Shown here: positions 1 through 11,447 of the stretch, piece after piece | Position numbering within the stretch: the first letter of the stretch is position 1 | How the letters are laid out: each line of letters opens with the position of its first letter | From: Haematobia irritans | Lineage: Eukaryota > Arthropoda > Insecta > Diptera > Muscidae | NCBI RefSeq assembly: GCF_050003625.1 | Contig: NC_134397.1 | Coordinates: forward strand, 201,244,899 to 201,308,898 | Direction of reading: 5' to 3' | Length of the DNA: 64,000 nt | Made by a program: the position numbers and the translations under genes | Notes under the pieces: generated by a model | Database searches by the model: none | Seen by the model: the letters and a program-made list of their open reading frames with translations, nothing else | What the model was told of the DNA's origin: nothing

Positions 1-1335
1 GGGTTCAATCACTCTTGTAAGTGCATGGCACTTTCTTGGTAAAAACCCTCCTTTATATTTATAAAAGGGTTTCGTTGAAGGAGGGGTAGAGGAAGGGGGT
101 GGGAAAAAAGTGAAAAATCATTTCACTAATGAGCTATGAAAACAACGTGTTGTCTGCCAATTAATGGTACTGCAATGCTATCAGGAGAGCCAGGAGAATT
201 GCCACGATTAGATTCGACGGAGGAATGGAATGGCTCGATTGCTGATAGTGGCAACATTTGGGCAAGTAACACCCTTTAAAAAAAGTTTCTTTCATATAAT
301 GATTATTTTTTTCCTCTGCCAAAGATGATTTTAAGGAAATAACACCCAATTGCCGTCAGGTTAAATTAGCCATCAACATAATGGAGGTATGTAACAATCA
401 CTCTCCCATCAAAGCCCTTGTCTGCTGTGGGATGGAATCTTTTCGATTTTTTGCCTCATCTTAAGAGTTTTATTTGGTTTTAATTTTTTTAAATATATAT
501 TTTTTTTTACATTGAGAAAAAGGATAATTTTAATAAGATTGTTGGGCAGGGGGATGATACTTACTGGATACATGTCGTGGTGGTGGTAGTGGAAAGGGTT
601 GAATTGTTTTCGTCCAGTCATTTAAGGAAGTAATAACAGCGAATTCTTTCCGTTGTTTCAAAATTTTCCCAAGATTTTCATTTTGATTTTTGTTGGATTC
701 ATTTTTTTCCTAAAACTTTTTTTGTTCATTTTTTAAACAGCAAACGTCAATTTAAAAATCAGTTTTAATCCTTTTCTTTTTGGTGGGGTTAGTGGGAGAA
801 GATTGTTTCAAATCTGTTCGAAATGAGAATAACACTCGAATTGTGCTCGTAAAAGGGTTGGTGTTTAATTTTTGTCAGGTTGTTATGCCAAGAGATTTTG
901 ACGCGTCATTTTGAACATTTGCCCATTTTGGACATCACAAAAAAGTTTTCGAAAGCAATTTATTTCGTTTTTTTTTTGCACTTGGAAAAAGGTGAATTTT
1001 TAATGATAAACGTCAGTGATTTTCTATTCTAAAGCATTTGCTTTTGGTTGCTGTCTCACAGATAACCATAACGAATTAAATTTAATTGCAAATGGCAGCA
1101 TTTGGTCGCGTTTTTCTAGTTTTCGAGAATAATTCTCATTAAAAGGCTTAGGTTTTTTTTAAGGATTTCTTTAAACCAGAGTGATGGATATGGATTTATG
1201 CGAAAGACATTTTCCACCTAATTTAAGAAAGTAATGAGATGGCTTTACTTTGGGAGCATTTGTTTAAGGGTAGACGAAATTAAAAATTTAACTTTAGATT
1301 TGGTAACCAAGAATTCCAAATATAGGCTAAGACTT
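1..1335. other. AT-rich stretch without a recognised gene
   Basis: No open frame here has convincing coding character. The two minus-strand frames of 62 and 70 codons are low-complexity and lack any family motif. Homopolymer T and A runs are frequent. I see no tRNA-like boxes and no terminal repeats before the element starting at 1336. Confidence 0.6.
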
Positions 1336-1898
1336 CTCAGCAAAAAAATTTGGAAGTAATTCTCAAGGCACAACTTTAAAAGAAATTCCAAAAATGCTCT
1401 CCTAAAGATCTTTATTCTTTCTTTATTTCTTTATTTTAAGGGCACAAGAAGTTCATTTGTGTCAATTTTTTTATAATCCGCTTTTTTCATAGTTTTAATG
1501 GGAAATTTATTTTTATTTGTTTAAAATAGGTTAAAAACATATTAAGAATTAATAAAATGGTACAAATTATTTAAATTTAGCAAAAAAAAAAATGTTAAAT
1601 CCTTTCTGGAAAATTTGCAAACTTTTGAAAATATTTGATGATGCATTAAAAATCATAAAAAATTTTAAAAATTATTTATTTGTCACAATATCACAAAAAC
1701 TCTTAATACACATCCAAAACACTGAATTCACTTCACACCTTAAGAAATGATGAAAATTCACTGCAGCGTCTGTTGAAATGGTGGACAACCGTCCTATGGC
1801 AAGCCCATGTTAAATTCATCGCTTCTGCGTCAATATGGCACCACTTCCGGATCCAAAAAGAACATCACTACTTTTTTGGCGACGCTTTTTTTGCTGGG
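1336..1898 (-). mobile_element. Non-autonomous transposon with CCCAGCAAAAAAA ends, copy 1
   Basis: The left end reads CTCAGCAAAAAAATTTGG and the right end reads TTTTTTTGCTGGG, so the termini are inverted copies of CCCAGCAAAAAAA. The interior matches two other places in the window, 15862-16350 and 30232-31298. Shared interior blocks include one with TTAAATTCATCGCTTCTGCG and one with TTAAGAATTAATAAAAT. The plus-strand frame at 1773-1979 (KWWTTVLWQAHVKFIASA) is a translation of this repeat, not a gene, because the same words occur in the minus-strand frame at 30170-30370. No transposase is present. The superfamily is unassigned because no target duplication could be fixed. Confidence 0.7.
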
Positions 1899-1990
1899 TT
1901 ATTACTTCCCAGTATGGTGGGTTCTAAATCTTCTAAAGCCGTAGCATTGCCATATATAGTATTCCTGAGCAAAACATAGAATAGAAGTTA

Positions 1991-2094
1991 TAAGAGAGAA
2001 ATTGACCACTGTGGTATGACAATTGACTGAATAGTCCAAGTGAGCCTGAAATATCGGGCCGCCACTATATGCTCACCTTACCTAACCTAGTATT
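1991..2094 (+). repeat. SINE fragment (3' part only)
   Basis: This is a degraded copy of the last ~100 bp of the tRNA-derived SINE. It reads GTGGTATGACAATTGACTGA, then AGTGAGCCTGAAATATCGGG, then CCGCCAC, and closes with TTACCTAACCTA. The tRNA-like head is missing. Confidence 0.75.
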
Positions 2095-2160
2095 CCAAAG
2101 CCTTTTACTCCTCAAATCATTCATCCGCTTCTTCTTTTCGGCATAAATTTTTCCTCAGCT

Positions 2161-2468
2161 CCAACGTGGTTCAATGGTTAGCATGCCCGCCTTGCATACA
2201 CACCAAAAAGTTTTCCAGCGGTGGATTATCCCACCTCAGTACTGCTGGTGACATTTCTGAGGGTTTCAAAGCTTCTCTAAGTGGTTTCACTCCAATGTGG
2301 AACGCCGTTCGGACTCGGCTATAAAATAGAAGTCCCTTGTCATTGAGCTTAACATGGAATCGGGCAGCACTCAGTGATAAGAGAGAAGTTCACCAATGTG
2401 GTATCACAATGGACTGAATAGTGTGCCTGATACATCGGGCTGCCACCTAACCTAACCTATCCTAACCT
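2161..2468 (+). mobile_element. tRNA-derived SINE, near full length
   Basis: The head carries a pol III A-box match (TGGTTCAATGG) followed by TTAGCATGCCCGCCTTGCAT, as in the other copies. The B-box region is deleted in this copy: the sequence jumps from GCATACAC straight to CAAAAAGTTTTCC. The body runs through GTGGATTATCCCACC and ACATGGAATCGGGCAGCACT. The tail ends GGGCTGCCACCTAACCTAACC. The last ~65 bp match the 3' end of the LINE at 19791-24836. Loss of the B-box makes this copy unlikely to be transcribed. Confidence 0.8.
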
Positions 2469-2682
2469 TCCTCAGCTCAAGTTGCATGGTTATGATGGGT
2501 CATCATGGCGCTCGCCTTCCATACAAAGGGTATTGAGTTCAATCTTAATTTCGATGAAGACAAAAATGTTTTTCAGCAATGAAATTTTGAACAAGCAAAT
2601 ATCGTTTCCCATTTGCTTTTCGCTGTAACGAAGTTTCTTTGGAAGAAATGTATAGTTTTTGTGATGAATGATGATTAGCTAC

Positions 2683-2873
2683 GTTAGCTAACGAACTTTA
2701 AAACCGTGCTATAGACATATCTGTCATCTTGCGTATTTATTCCATATGTTGGTTAGGAACTTAACCGCTGAAAATTTTTCATTTAAAGTTCACCGGAGAG
2801 AAGATATTACCATTTTTCTTTCCGTTAACTGGGAGTTAAAGCCTAACGGAGCTATATGAAAATGGCCGTAAGA
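2683..2873. repeat. Short dispersed repeat F, copy 1
   Basis: It starts CGTTAGCTAACGAACTTTAA and ends near CTAACGGAGCTATATGAAAA. It is similar over its whole ~195 bp to 6417-6617, including the block CGGAGAGAAGATATT. It sits inside a D copy, so it is a mobile insertion. Internal words around GTTAAC occur in both orientations, which suggests a fold-back structure. No coding capacity. Confidence 0.65.
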
Positions 2874-2962
2874 CTATCTAAAAAAATCTTTTCTGGATAA
2901 TTGCATTTTATTTCTCAATTTCTCAATTCCACGAGGTTTTTTAGTTCTTATGTGGCATTTTT

Positions 2963-4842
2963 TTACCCTCCACCATAGGATGGAGGCTATGTTAACTTTG
3001 TCATTCCATTTGTAACACATCGAAATATTGTTCTAAGACCCAGTTGTTGATGTAGGTCGGATGGTATTGCAAATGGGCCATATCGGTCCACTTTTACGTA
3101 TAGCCCCCATAAAAACGGACCCCCAGATTTGGTTTGCGGATCCTCTAAGAGAAGCAAATTTCATCCGATCCGGCTGAAATTTGGTACATGGTATTAGCAT
3201 ATGATCTCTAACAACCATGCAAAAATTGGTCCATATTGATCCATAATTATATATATCCCCCATATAAACCGATCCCCAGATTTGGTTTGCGGATCCTCTA
3301 AGAGAAGAAAATTTCATCCGATCCGGCTGAAATTTGGTACACGGTATTAGTATATGATCTCTAACAACCATGCAAAAATTGGTCCATATCGGTCCATAAT
3401 TATATATAGACCTCATAAAAACCGATCCCCAAATTTGACCTCCGGAGCCTCTAAGAGAAGAAAATTTCATCGGATCCGGCTGAAATTTGGTACATGATGT
3501 TGGTATATGGTCTTTAATGACCATGCGAAAATTGGTCCATGTCAGTCAATAATAATATATAGAGCCCCCATATAAACCGATCCCCATATTTGACCTCCGG
3601 AGCCTCTAACAGGAGAAAAATTCATCCGATTCGGTTGAAATTTGGTACGTGGTGTTAGTATATGGTATCTAACAACCATGCAAGAATTGGTTCATATCGG
3701 TCTTTAATTATATATAGCCCCCATATAAACCGATCCCCAGATTTGACCTCCGGAGTCTCTAGCAGGAGAAAAATTCATCCGATTCGGTTGAAAGTTGGTA
3801 CGTGGTGTTAGTATATGGTATCTAACAACCATGCAAGAATTGGTCCATATCGCTCCATATAAACGGATCCCGAGATTTGTCCTCCGGAGCCTCTTAGAGG
3901 AGCAAAATTCTTCCGATCCGGTTCAAATTTGGAACGTGGTGTTAGTATCTGGTCTCTAACAAACACGCAACAATTGGTCCATATCGGTCCATAATTATAA
4001 ATAGCCCCATATAAATCGATCCCCAGATTTGACCTCCGGGACCTCTTGGAGGAGCAAAATTCATCCGATTCGGTTGAAATTTCGTACGTGGTGTTATATG
4101 GTATCTAACAACCATGCAAAAATTGGTCCATATCGGTCCATAATTATATAGCCCCCATATAAACCGTTCCCCAGATTTGATTTCCAGGGCCTCTTGGAGG
4201 AGCAAAATTCATCCAATCCGGTTGAAATTTGCAACGTGGTGTTAGTATATGGCCGCTAATAACCATGTCAAAATTGGCCCATATCGGTCTATACTTATAT
4301 ATAACCGATCCCCAATCATACAAAAATTGGTCCATATCGGTTCATAATCATGGTTGCCACTCGAACCAAAAATAATCTTCCAAAATTTTATTTCTATAGA
4401 AAAATTTGGCAAAATTTTATTTCTATAGAAAATTTTGGCAAAATTTTATTTCTTTAGAAAATGTTGTCAAAATTCTATTAAATTAATTCTATAGAGAATG
4501 TTGTAAAAATTTTAATTCTATAGAGAATGTTGTAAAAATTTAATTCTATTGAAAATTTTGTCAAAATGTTATATCTATAGAAAATTTTGTCAAAATGTTA
4601 TTTCTATAGAAAAGTTTGTCAAAATTTTATTTCTATAGAAAATTTTGTTAAAATCTTATATCTATGGAAAATTTTGTTAAAATCTTATTTCTTTAGAAAA
4701 TGTTGTCCAAATTTTACTTCTATAGAAAATGTTGTCAAGTAATTCGATTGTGGATGACAGTCGTCAGTAGAAGTTTCTACCCAATCCATGGTGGAGGGTA
4801 CATAAGCTTCGGCCTGGCCGAACTTATGGCCGTATATACTTG
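2963..4842 (+). mobile_element. Helentron-like element family A, copy 1
   Basis: The 5' end is TACCCTCCACCATAGGATGG. The interior has about seven ~150-bp tandem units (3060-4350), each with CCATATAAACCGATCCCCAG and a block that reads GAAATTTGGTAC. A 29-bp minisatellite tract follows at 4380-4740. The 3' end has the palindrome TTCGGCCTGGCCGAA and closes in ATATACTTG|TT. The insertion splits a D copy within a T-run with no obvious target duplication. Hairpin near the 3' end, internal tandem repeats and T-T target fit Helentron-associated non-autonomous elements (DINE/HINE), but no Rep/helicase gene is present to prove it. Minus-strand frames at 3033-4335 (repeated YGPIWTNF) are translations of the tandem units. 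Confidence 0.65.
4380..4740 (+). repeat. 29-bp minisatellite inside element A
   Basis: About twelve degenerate units of TTTCTATAGAAAATTTTG joined by TCAAAATTTTA. This is the same unit that forms the multi-kilobase arrays elsewhere in the window, and it shows that the unit is an internal part of family A. Confidence 0.85.
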
Positions 4843-4966
4843 TTCTGTAATACAAACAATTTAGAAGAAGTTATTCGATTTTATATATTTTTTATAAATT
4901 TTACTTTTCGCCTTGAAGGAGATTCGAACCGCAGATCATACAGTTTCCAAGCCAACACACTATCTA

Positions 4967-6092
4967 CACGCAAAGAAGAAACATGATTGTCACAATCATA
5001 TTTAAAGAGCAAAATAATATGATAGGAGCTATTTTTGCGGCGACCATGTAACACTTTCACCTGCAACCATGTTGGCTCAGTGAACATGGTTCTAAAAAAA
5101 TATAATTGTCCTCATCTAAAATGTTATTATATTGATAAAAAGAATTTTGTTGGAATGAAAATACAATGGTCACGATTTAAAATGTTATGGTATTCATTCA
5201 AAATGTTTTTCTTCTAGTTAAAAGAACATGGTCACAACCTAAAATGTTTTGATCTTTATGAAAAAACTTTTTTCATCGTCGGCGCCACTTGAGAAAAAAA
5301 AACACAAAATAACTTTATTTATTTGTTTTTATTTATTTATAAACTAATTCATTGCTTATTTGTATTTATAATGCCGTTCAAGCAAACATCATATATTTTT
5401 ACACACTCTATTTTATTTCAATTTCAGCAATAAGTAATTATTCCATATTTACATCGTGCCCATCAAATGTACAAACGCAGACATCATGTAACTGCAAATA
5501 AAAATAAATGATACCACATAACAAAATGCAGAACAAAACAGATACATTTTTTCAATTACACTTCCCTTTTTGTTCACATAAAACCACGTGCCACTTCTGA
5601 ATAAATAAATGAACAGAAAACAGTAAATCCGTATTCTCCGTCCATTCCAAGAAACAATCAACACACGACTGACGCGCAAAATGACAATCGTGTGTACCTG
5701 CTCAATGTTTTTATAAAATTCTTTTCGCTGCAAAAAAATTAAAAAATTAAATGGTCACGAAAAAAATGTAAATGGTCTTTATGGTCAAGTAATGGTACTA
5801 GACATGTCTATACTTAACCTATAAAAATACTTTTTTCCCTGTAAGAAAGTAAAAAAAATTAATGGTCAGGTACATGATTTTCCCGACCATTTAATGGTCT
5901 CAAATTCTATCATTTAAATGATAGCACATGTTTGCTGTATTTGAGAACCATTCAAATGCTTATTGCCACCATACATTTTTCTCTGCTCGAAAACTATTTT
6001 TACAAAGACAAATTACATGGTTTTCGCGGCAATTACATGCTCTAGATAAGCATTAAATGGATGCGGCAACCAAACATGTTTTTCTGTGCGTG
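4967..6092. mobile_element. 1.1-kb inverted-repeat element with TA target duplication
   Basis: The left end is TA|CACGCAAAGAAGAAACATG and the right end is CATGTTTTTCTGTGCGTG|TA. The ends are inverted repeats flanked by TA. The surrounding D sequence is interrupted exactly at AACACACTATC|TA, which confirms insertion. The interior is AT-rich with repeated AAAATGTTAT and ACATGGTCAC words and no transposase frame. Ends and TA duplication fit a Tc1/mariner-type non-autonomous element related to 43994-44240 and, at the outermost bases, to D. Confidence 0.7.
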
Positions 6093-6416
6093 TACTGGGC
6101 TACAAAGCTGTTGTTGTCGTTGTGCCGACCCACCAAACAATCGAACAGTTATATTTATATAGCATAGTTTTTGGACGCCCACGAGCTTTACTTAATAGAA
6201 ACATACATTTATTTGGCCACCTTGGAGCAATGGTTAGCATGCCTGCCTTGCATAAATAAGGGTTGTGGTTTCAATCTCTGCTTCGACCGAACAACAAACA
6301 ATTTTTTACATATATTCCAAAAATATTCGGAAGATTCCGAAAAGATGTACGACATTACATACCACTATTAAATTTTTACTATGAAACTTCAAAATGTGTC
6401 CTATTAAAAACTATAA

Positions 6417-6617
6417 CCCTAGTGTTCCGTTAACTAACCAACTTTTAAACCGTATTATCGACGAAGCTGTCATCTTGCCTACATATTCCATATGCCAGTT
6501 AGGAAGTTAACTGACGAAAATTTTTCAGTTAAAGTTATCCGGAGAGAAGATATTTGCAATTTACTTTCTGTTAACTGGCAGTTAAAGCTCAACGGAGCTA
6601 CTTGAAAATGGCCTTTA
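6417..6617. repeat. Short dispersed repeat F, copy 2
   Basis: Similar along its length to 2683-2873 (AACTTTTAAACCG near the start, CAACGGAGCTACTTGAAAAT at the end). It interrupts a D copy between AAAACTATAACCC and CAGAAAAGAACAGTGCTTGAT. Confidence 0.65.
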
Positions 6618-6770
6618 GTCAGAAAAGAACAGTGCTTGATAAAAACCAAACCAAAGGCTATGTTATAAAAATTTTGTATTAAAAGGAATTTTTTTGGTGA
6701 TACAAATTTGCAACTTTCGAAGAAATTCATAAAACTCTAACAAAAGAAAAACTTTTTTTGCCTTGTGTGT

Positions 6771-6874
6771 GCTGGTGACATTTCTGAGTGTATCTTCTAA
6801 AGCTTCTCTATAAAATGGAGGATCCTTGTCAGTGAACTTAACATCGATATATCCGATCTATCTATCCTAACCTA
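6771..6874 (+). repeat. Degenerate SINE fragment
   Basis: Shows the SINE body words CTGGTGACATTTCTGAG, AAAGCTTCTCTA, CCTTGTCAGTGAACTTAACAT and ends CCTAACCTAT. Most of the 3' part shared with the LINE is deleted. Confidence 0.6.
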
Positions 6875-6875
6875 T

Positions 6876-7008
6876 AAACAAAAAATTACTTTCCTCCGGA
6901 ACGAAATTTCAGACAAACGCAATTCACCTTTGTTGAAAAGTATTTCATTTAAGAGCATAAACCCGAATTTACAACTAGTAATGCAACGATTGTCTGCATT
7001 ATTTTTTA
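6876..7008 (-). repeat. Fragment of element D terminus
   Basis: ATTACTTTCCTCC followed by ACGAAATTTCAGACAAAC matches the reverse complement of D at 19570-19620. The remainder to 7008 has no recognisable content. Confidence 0.5.
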
Positions 7009-8165
7009 TTATACCCTGCGCCACACTGTGGAACAGGGTATTATAAGTTAGTGCATATGTTTGTAACACCCAGAAGGAGACGAGATAGACACATGGTGTC
7101 TTTGGCAATAATGCTCAGGGTGGGTCCCTGAGTCGATATAACCATGTCCGTCCGTCCGTCTGTCTGTCTGTGAACACATTTTTGTGATCAAAGTCTAGGT
7201 CGCAATTTAAGTCCAATTGCCTTCAAATTTGGCACATGTTCCTTATTTGAGTCAGAATAGAACTCTATTGATTTTGGAGGAAATCGGTTCAGATTTAGAT
7301 ATAGCTCCCATATATATCTTTCGCCCGATATGCACTAATATGGACCCAGCAGCCAGAGTTTTATACCGATTTGCACTAATATGGACCCAGCAGCCAGAGT
7401 TTTATACCGATTTGCTTGAAATTTTGTACAAACTTAACACTTAGCCGTATAGTTAAGTGTGCAAAATTTGATTAAAATCGGTTCAGATTTAGATATAGCT
7501 CCCATATATATCTTTCGCCCGATATGGACTAATATGGTCCTAAAAGGCAGAGTTTTGGCCCAATTTGCTTGAAATTTTGCAAAGAGAGTAGATTTAGCAA
7601 TGTAGCTATGCGTGCCAAATTTGGTTGAAATCGATTAAGATTTAGATATAGCTCCCATATATATCTTTCGCCCGATTTGCACTTATATGGACCCAGAAGC
7701 CAGAGTTTTATCCCGATTAGCTTGAAATTTTGCACAAGGAGTACAATTGGTAGTATAGTCATGTGTGCCAAATTTGATTGCAATCGGTTCAGATTTAGAT
7801 ATAGCTTCCATATATATTTATCGCCCAATATGGACTTATATGGCCCCAGAAGCCAGAGTTTTGGCCCAATTTGGTTGAAATTTTGCACTAGGAATATAAT
7901 TAGTAATATAGTCATATGTGCCAAATTTGATTGAAATCGGTTCAGAGTTAGATATAGCTCCCATATATATGTTTTTCTGATTTCGACAAAAATGGTCAAA
8001 ATACCAACATTTTCCTTGTTAAATCGCCACTGCTTAGTCGAAAAGTTGTAAAAAAGACTCTAATTTTCCTAAACTTCTAATACATATATATCGAGCGATA
8101 AATCATAAATAAACTTTTGCGAAGTTTCCTTAAAATTGCTACAGATTTAAATGTTTCACATATTT
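7009..8165 (+). mobile_element. Helentron-like element family B, first body
   Basis: Begins with a hairpin head, TATACCCTGCGCC ... GTGGAACAGGGTATTATA, then AGAAGGAGACGAGATAGACA. A GTCC/GTCT simple tract lies at 7147-7170. About four units of ~153 bp follow (7200-7980), each with ATATCTTTCGCCCGATATG and GGTTCAGATTTAGATATAGC. A 47-bp stretch is duplicated at about 7335-7430. It runs directly into a second head at 8166 without its own 3' terminus. Open frames at 7217-7999 are translations of the tandem units. Confidence 0.65.
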
Positions 8166-9690
8166 ATACCCTTCACCACTACTGTGGTACAGGGTATAAT
8201 AAGTTTGTGCATTTGTATGTAACGCCAAGAAGGAAAAGTCTGAGACCCATCGTTTAGTATACCGATCGTCTTAGAATTAAAATCTGAGTCGATTTAGCGA
8301 TGTCCGTCTGTCTGTCTGTCTGTCTGTCCGTCTGTCTGTCTGTTGATGTATTTTTGTGTGCAAAGTATAGCTCGCAGTTTTAGTCCGATTGTCCTAAAAT
8401 TTGGTACAGGGTCCTGTTTCGGCTCAAAGACGATCCCTATTGATTTTGGAAAAAATCGGTTCAGATTTAGATATAGCTGCCATATATATTTTTCACCGAT
8501 CTGGTCATAATTGGCGTGTATATCAACCGATCTTCCAAAAATTCCGAACATCCGAATATTTTATGAGTCTCGAAAAACTTGCAAAATATCAGCCACATCG
8601 GTTCAGATTTAGATATCGCTCCCATATATAACTTTCGCCCGATTTACACTCATTTGCCCACAGAGGCCAATTTTTTGCTCCGATTTAATTGAAGTTTTGC
8701 ACAGGGAGTAGAATTAGCATTATAGCTATGCGTGTCAAATTTGGTTGAAATCGGTTCAGATTTAGATATAGCTCCCATATATAGCTTTCGCAAGATTTAC
8801 ACTCAAATGACCACAGAAACCAATTTTTTGCTCCGATTTAGTTGAAATTTTGCACAGGGAGTATAATTAGCATTGTAGCTATGCGTGCCAAATTTGGTTG
8901 AAATCGGTTCAGATTTAGATATAGCTCCCATATATAGTTTTCGCCCGATTTACACTCATATGACCACAGAGGTCAATTTTTAACTCCGATTTAGTTGAAA
9001 TTTTGCACAGGGAGTAGAATTATCATTGTAGCTATACGTGCCAAACTTGGTTGAAATCGGTTCAGATTTAGATATAGCTCCCATATATAGCTTTCGCCCG
9101 ATTTACACTCATATGACCACAGAGGCCAATTTTTTGGTCCGATTTAGTTGAAATTTTGCACAGGGAGTAGAATTAGCATTGTAGCTATGCGTGCCAAATT
9201 TGGTTGAAATCGGTTCAGATTTAGATATAGCTCCCATATATATGTTTTTCTCATTTCGACAAAAATGGTCAAAATACCAACATTTTCCTTGTTAAATCGC
9301 CTCTGCTTACTCGAAGAGTTGTAAAAATGACTCTAATTTTCCTAAACTTCTAATACATATATATCGAGCGATAAATATAAACATAAATAAACTTTGGCGA
9401 AGTTTCCTTAAAATTGCTTCGGATTTAAATGTTTGCCATATTTTTTTACTAAAATTGTGTTCCACTGTAGTGCATTAGCCAACATAAATTTTGAGTCTAT
9501 GGATTTTGTAAAAGTCTATCAAATTCTGTCCAAATCGAGTGATATTTAAATGAATATATTTGGGACAAACCTTTATATATAGCCCCCAACACATTTGTCA
9601 GATGTGATATGGTATCGAAAATTTAGATCTGCAAAGTGGTGCAGGGTATAATATAGACGGCCCCGCCCGACTTTAGACTTTCCTTACTTG
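8166..9690 (+). mobile_element. Helentron-like element family B, second body with 3' end
   Basis: Head hairpin TATACCCTTCACCACTACTG ... GGTACAGGGTATAATAAG. A GTCT simple repeat lies at 8303-8342. Five units of ~152 bp contain CCATATATAGCTTTCGCCCG (about 8622, 8775, 8927, 9079, 9231). The 3' module follows, with GTGGTGCAGGGTATAATA (an inverted echo of the head), the GC hairpin GACGGCCCCGCCCGAC and the end TCCTTACTTG at 9690. No coding capacity. Confidence 0.7.
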
Positions 9691-10187
9691 TTGTTTTACT
9701 AAAATTGTGTTCCACCCTAGTGCATTAGCCAACTTAAATTTTGAGCCTATAGATTTTGTAAAAGTCTATCAAATTCTTCCAGATCGAGTGATATTTAAAT
9801 GTATGTATTTGGGACAAACCTTTATATATAGCCCCAAACACATTTGACTGATGTGATATGGTATCGAAAATTTAGATCTACAAAGTGGTGCAGGGTATAA
9901 TATAGTCGGCCCCGCCCGACTTTAGACTTTCCTTACTTGTTTTTTACTAACATTGTGTTCCACCCTAGTGCATTAGCCGACTTAAATTTTGAGTCTATAG
10001 ATTTTGTAGAAGTCTATCAAATTCTTCCAGATCGAGTGATATTTAAATGTATGTATTTGGGACAAACCTTTATATATAGCACCCAACACATTTGACGGAT
10101 GTGATATGGTATCGAAAATTTAGATCTACAAAGTGGTGCAGGGTATAATATAGTCGGCCCCGCCCGACTTTAGACTTTCCTTACTTG
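9441..10187 (+). repeat. Three tandem copies of the family B 3' terminal module
   Basis: Three head-to-tail modules of ~249 bp each end in TTAGACTTTCCTTACTTG, at 9690, 9939 and 10187. Each runs from TTTACTAAAATTGTGTTCCA (third copy TTTACTAACATTGTG) through TTTATATATAGC and GGTATCGAAAATTTAGATCT to the GTCGG/CCGAC hairpin. Spacing between ends is 249 and 248 bp. Confidence 0.85.
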
Positions 10188-10194
10188 TTTTTAA

Positions 10195-10400
10195 AGGACT
10201 TTGATAGCATATGAAGGAAAATAGCTGGAAAAACGAAAAATTAAAATTTGTTTCCTAGAAGCAAGTACACAAAACCCAAATTTAAAAGAGAATTGTGTAT
10301 CCTTACTTGTATTCTCCGCTTCTTTGGCTCGGAATCAATACAACATTTTTAAAGTAAAGACGAAATCTTTGGAACCGGGTATGTTTTTTTTCAGTGTAGG
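10195..10400 (+). repeat. Fragment of MITE-like element E
   Basis: Matches the right half of 48389-49004: AATTAAAATTTGTTTCCTAG, CACAAAACCCAAATTTAAAA, TTGTATTCTCCGCTTC and the end GGAACCGGGTATG ... TTTTTTTTCAGTGTA. The left end is missing. Confidence 0.7.
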
Positions 10401-11447
10401 ATTCAATCTACTATTTTGTGATTAAAAATTCTCCTTTGTGAATAAAAAAAATATAAAGTTTATTTTTTATCAAAACATATAGAGGAATTTCCTATCGTAG
10501 ACTTAGTTAAAAGATTTAGAGATTTAAATCTTTTCTTCATTAAAACTTTATTAGAAAATTCCTTTCACTTACATTCTTCACATTGAAAACTTCGACAAAA
10601 ACTTGTAAATCCCTTACCTCTGGGGAGACATTATACACTATTAAGGTATTTTTGCTCTCAACATAGTTTTCCAAGAAGAGCAGTGGCAAAACTTTCTGCC
10701 AAACTTTTCACAAAAAGTTTTTCCATGTCGAAATGGCAAAGAAAAAAAACAAGAAGCGAATCCAATGTAAGGACAACAACGGAACTATCACAAATATATT
10801 CCTCTCGCAGAAACCTTCCATTTCATACTATGGGGTTGATTACAAAATATTTTGCCTAAATATATAAATTATCTAGTGAAAGGATACAAATGTAGTCACA
10901 CGCACACACACATTCACACAAAATACTCTACTCAGATATCCTTTTGTAAGAAATACACCATAAGGAAGAATATTTCGGAAATAACTCTTAAGACACACGT
11001 AAATTAAAGCAAAATAGCCCCTTAAGAATTATGAACATCCGAATCGAGAGGCTGGTCCACTACCACTACTACAGCCCTTACACATTCACACCATGGATAT
11101 TCGAGTAGTGGTGCAACTTAACTAAAAAGAAATAATTTTACATTATTATCAGACGACAAAATTCGGTATCCTGTGACATTTCAACAAACTCACTGTGAAA
11201 AACTATAAATTATAGTTTATATTTTCTTGATATTTTATTACAAAAACAAGCAGACATCTAACGGAGAGTGATAAATGGTGGTGATGTAAAAGAAGGAGGC
11301 CGGTATGGGGAAGTTGTTAAAGGACATCGATTTTTGTGAGTAGAGTCTTGGTGGGACAATGTGACAAAAACTTGTATTTAAATTTCGGGGAAATATTTAA
11401 GGTCATCCTTACACTGACAGAAATTTTTAAAACAGATTTGCATCCAC
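10401..11447. other. No recognised feature
   Basis: AT-rich sequence with a short CA-rich tract near 10898-10920. One 44-codon frame (10733-10867, starting MAKKKNKKRIQ) is the only candidate and has no supporting context. Confidence 0.5.

Larger units (their letters stand above)
2590..6768 (-). mobile_element. Element D copy cut apart by four later insertions
   Basis: Comparison with the intact D element at 18716-19624 (read in reverse complement) shows that pieces 2590-2682, 2874-2962, 4843-4966, 6093-6416 and 6618-6768 are one D copy in order. Landmarks include GCTGTAACGAAGTTTCTTTGG, TTTTTTAGTTCTTATGTGGC, CTGTAATACAAACAATT and AAGCCAACACACTATC. The intervening blocks are two ~200-bp F repeats, an A element and a TA-flanked inverted-repeat element. 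The copy retains both tRNA-like modules in degraded form (4905-4960 and 6216-6292). The far right end decays into GCCTTGTGTGTG. Confidence 0.75.

Noticed and set aside
1773..1979. Gene candidate KWWTTVLWQAHVKFIASA
   Set aside because: The same words occur in the CCCAGC repeat copies at 16285-16350 and 30170-30370.
3033..4335. Frames of 63-163 codons with repeated YGPIWTNF; likewise 7217-8631, 37955-39153 and 60200-62027
   Set aside because: Translations of the ~150-bp tandem units of elements A and B, readable on both strands.
10733..10867. 44-codon frame starting MAKKKNKKRIQ
   Set aside because: Short, low-complexity start, no context or conservation that can be assessed.
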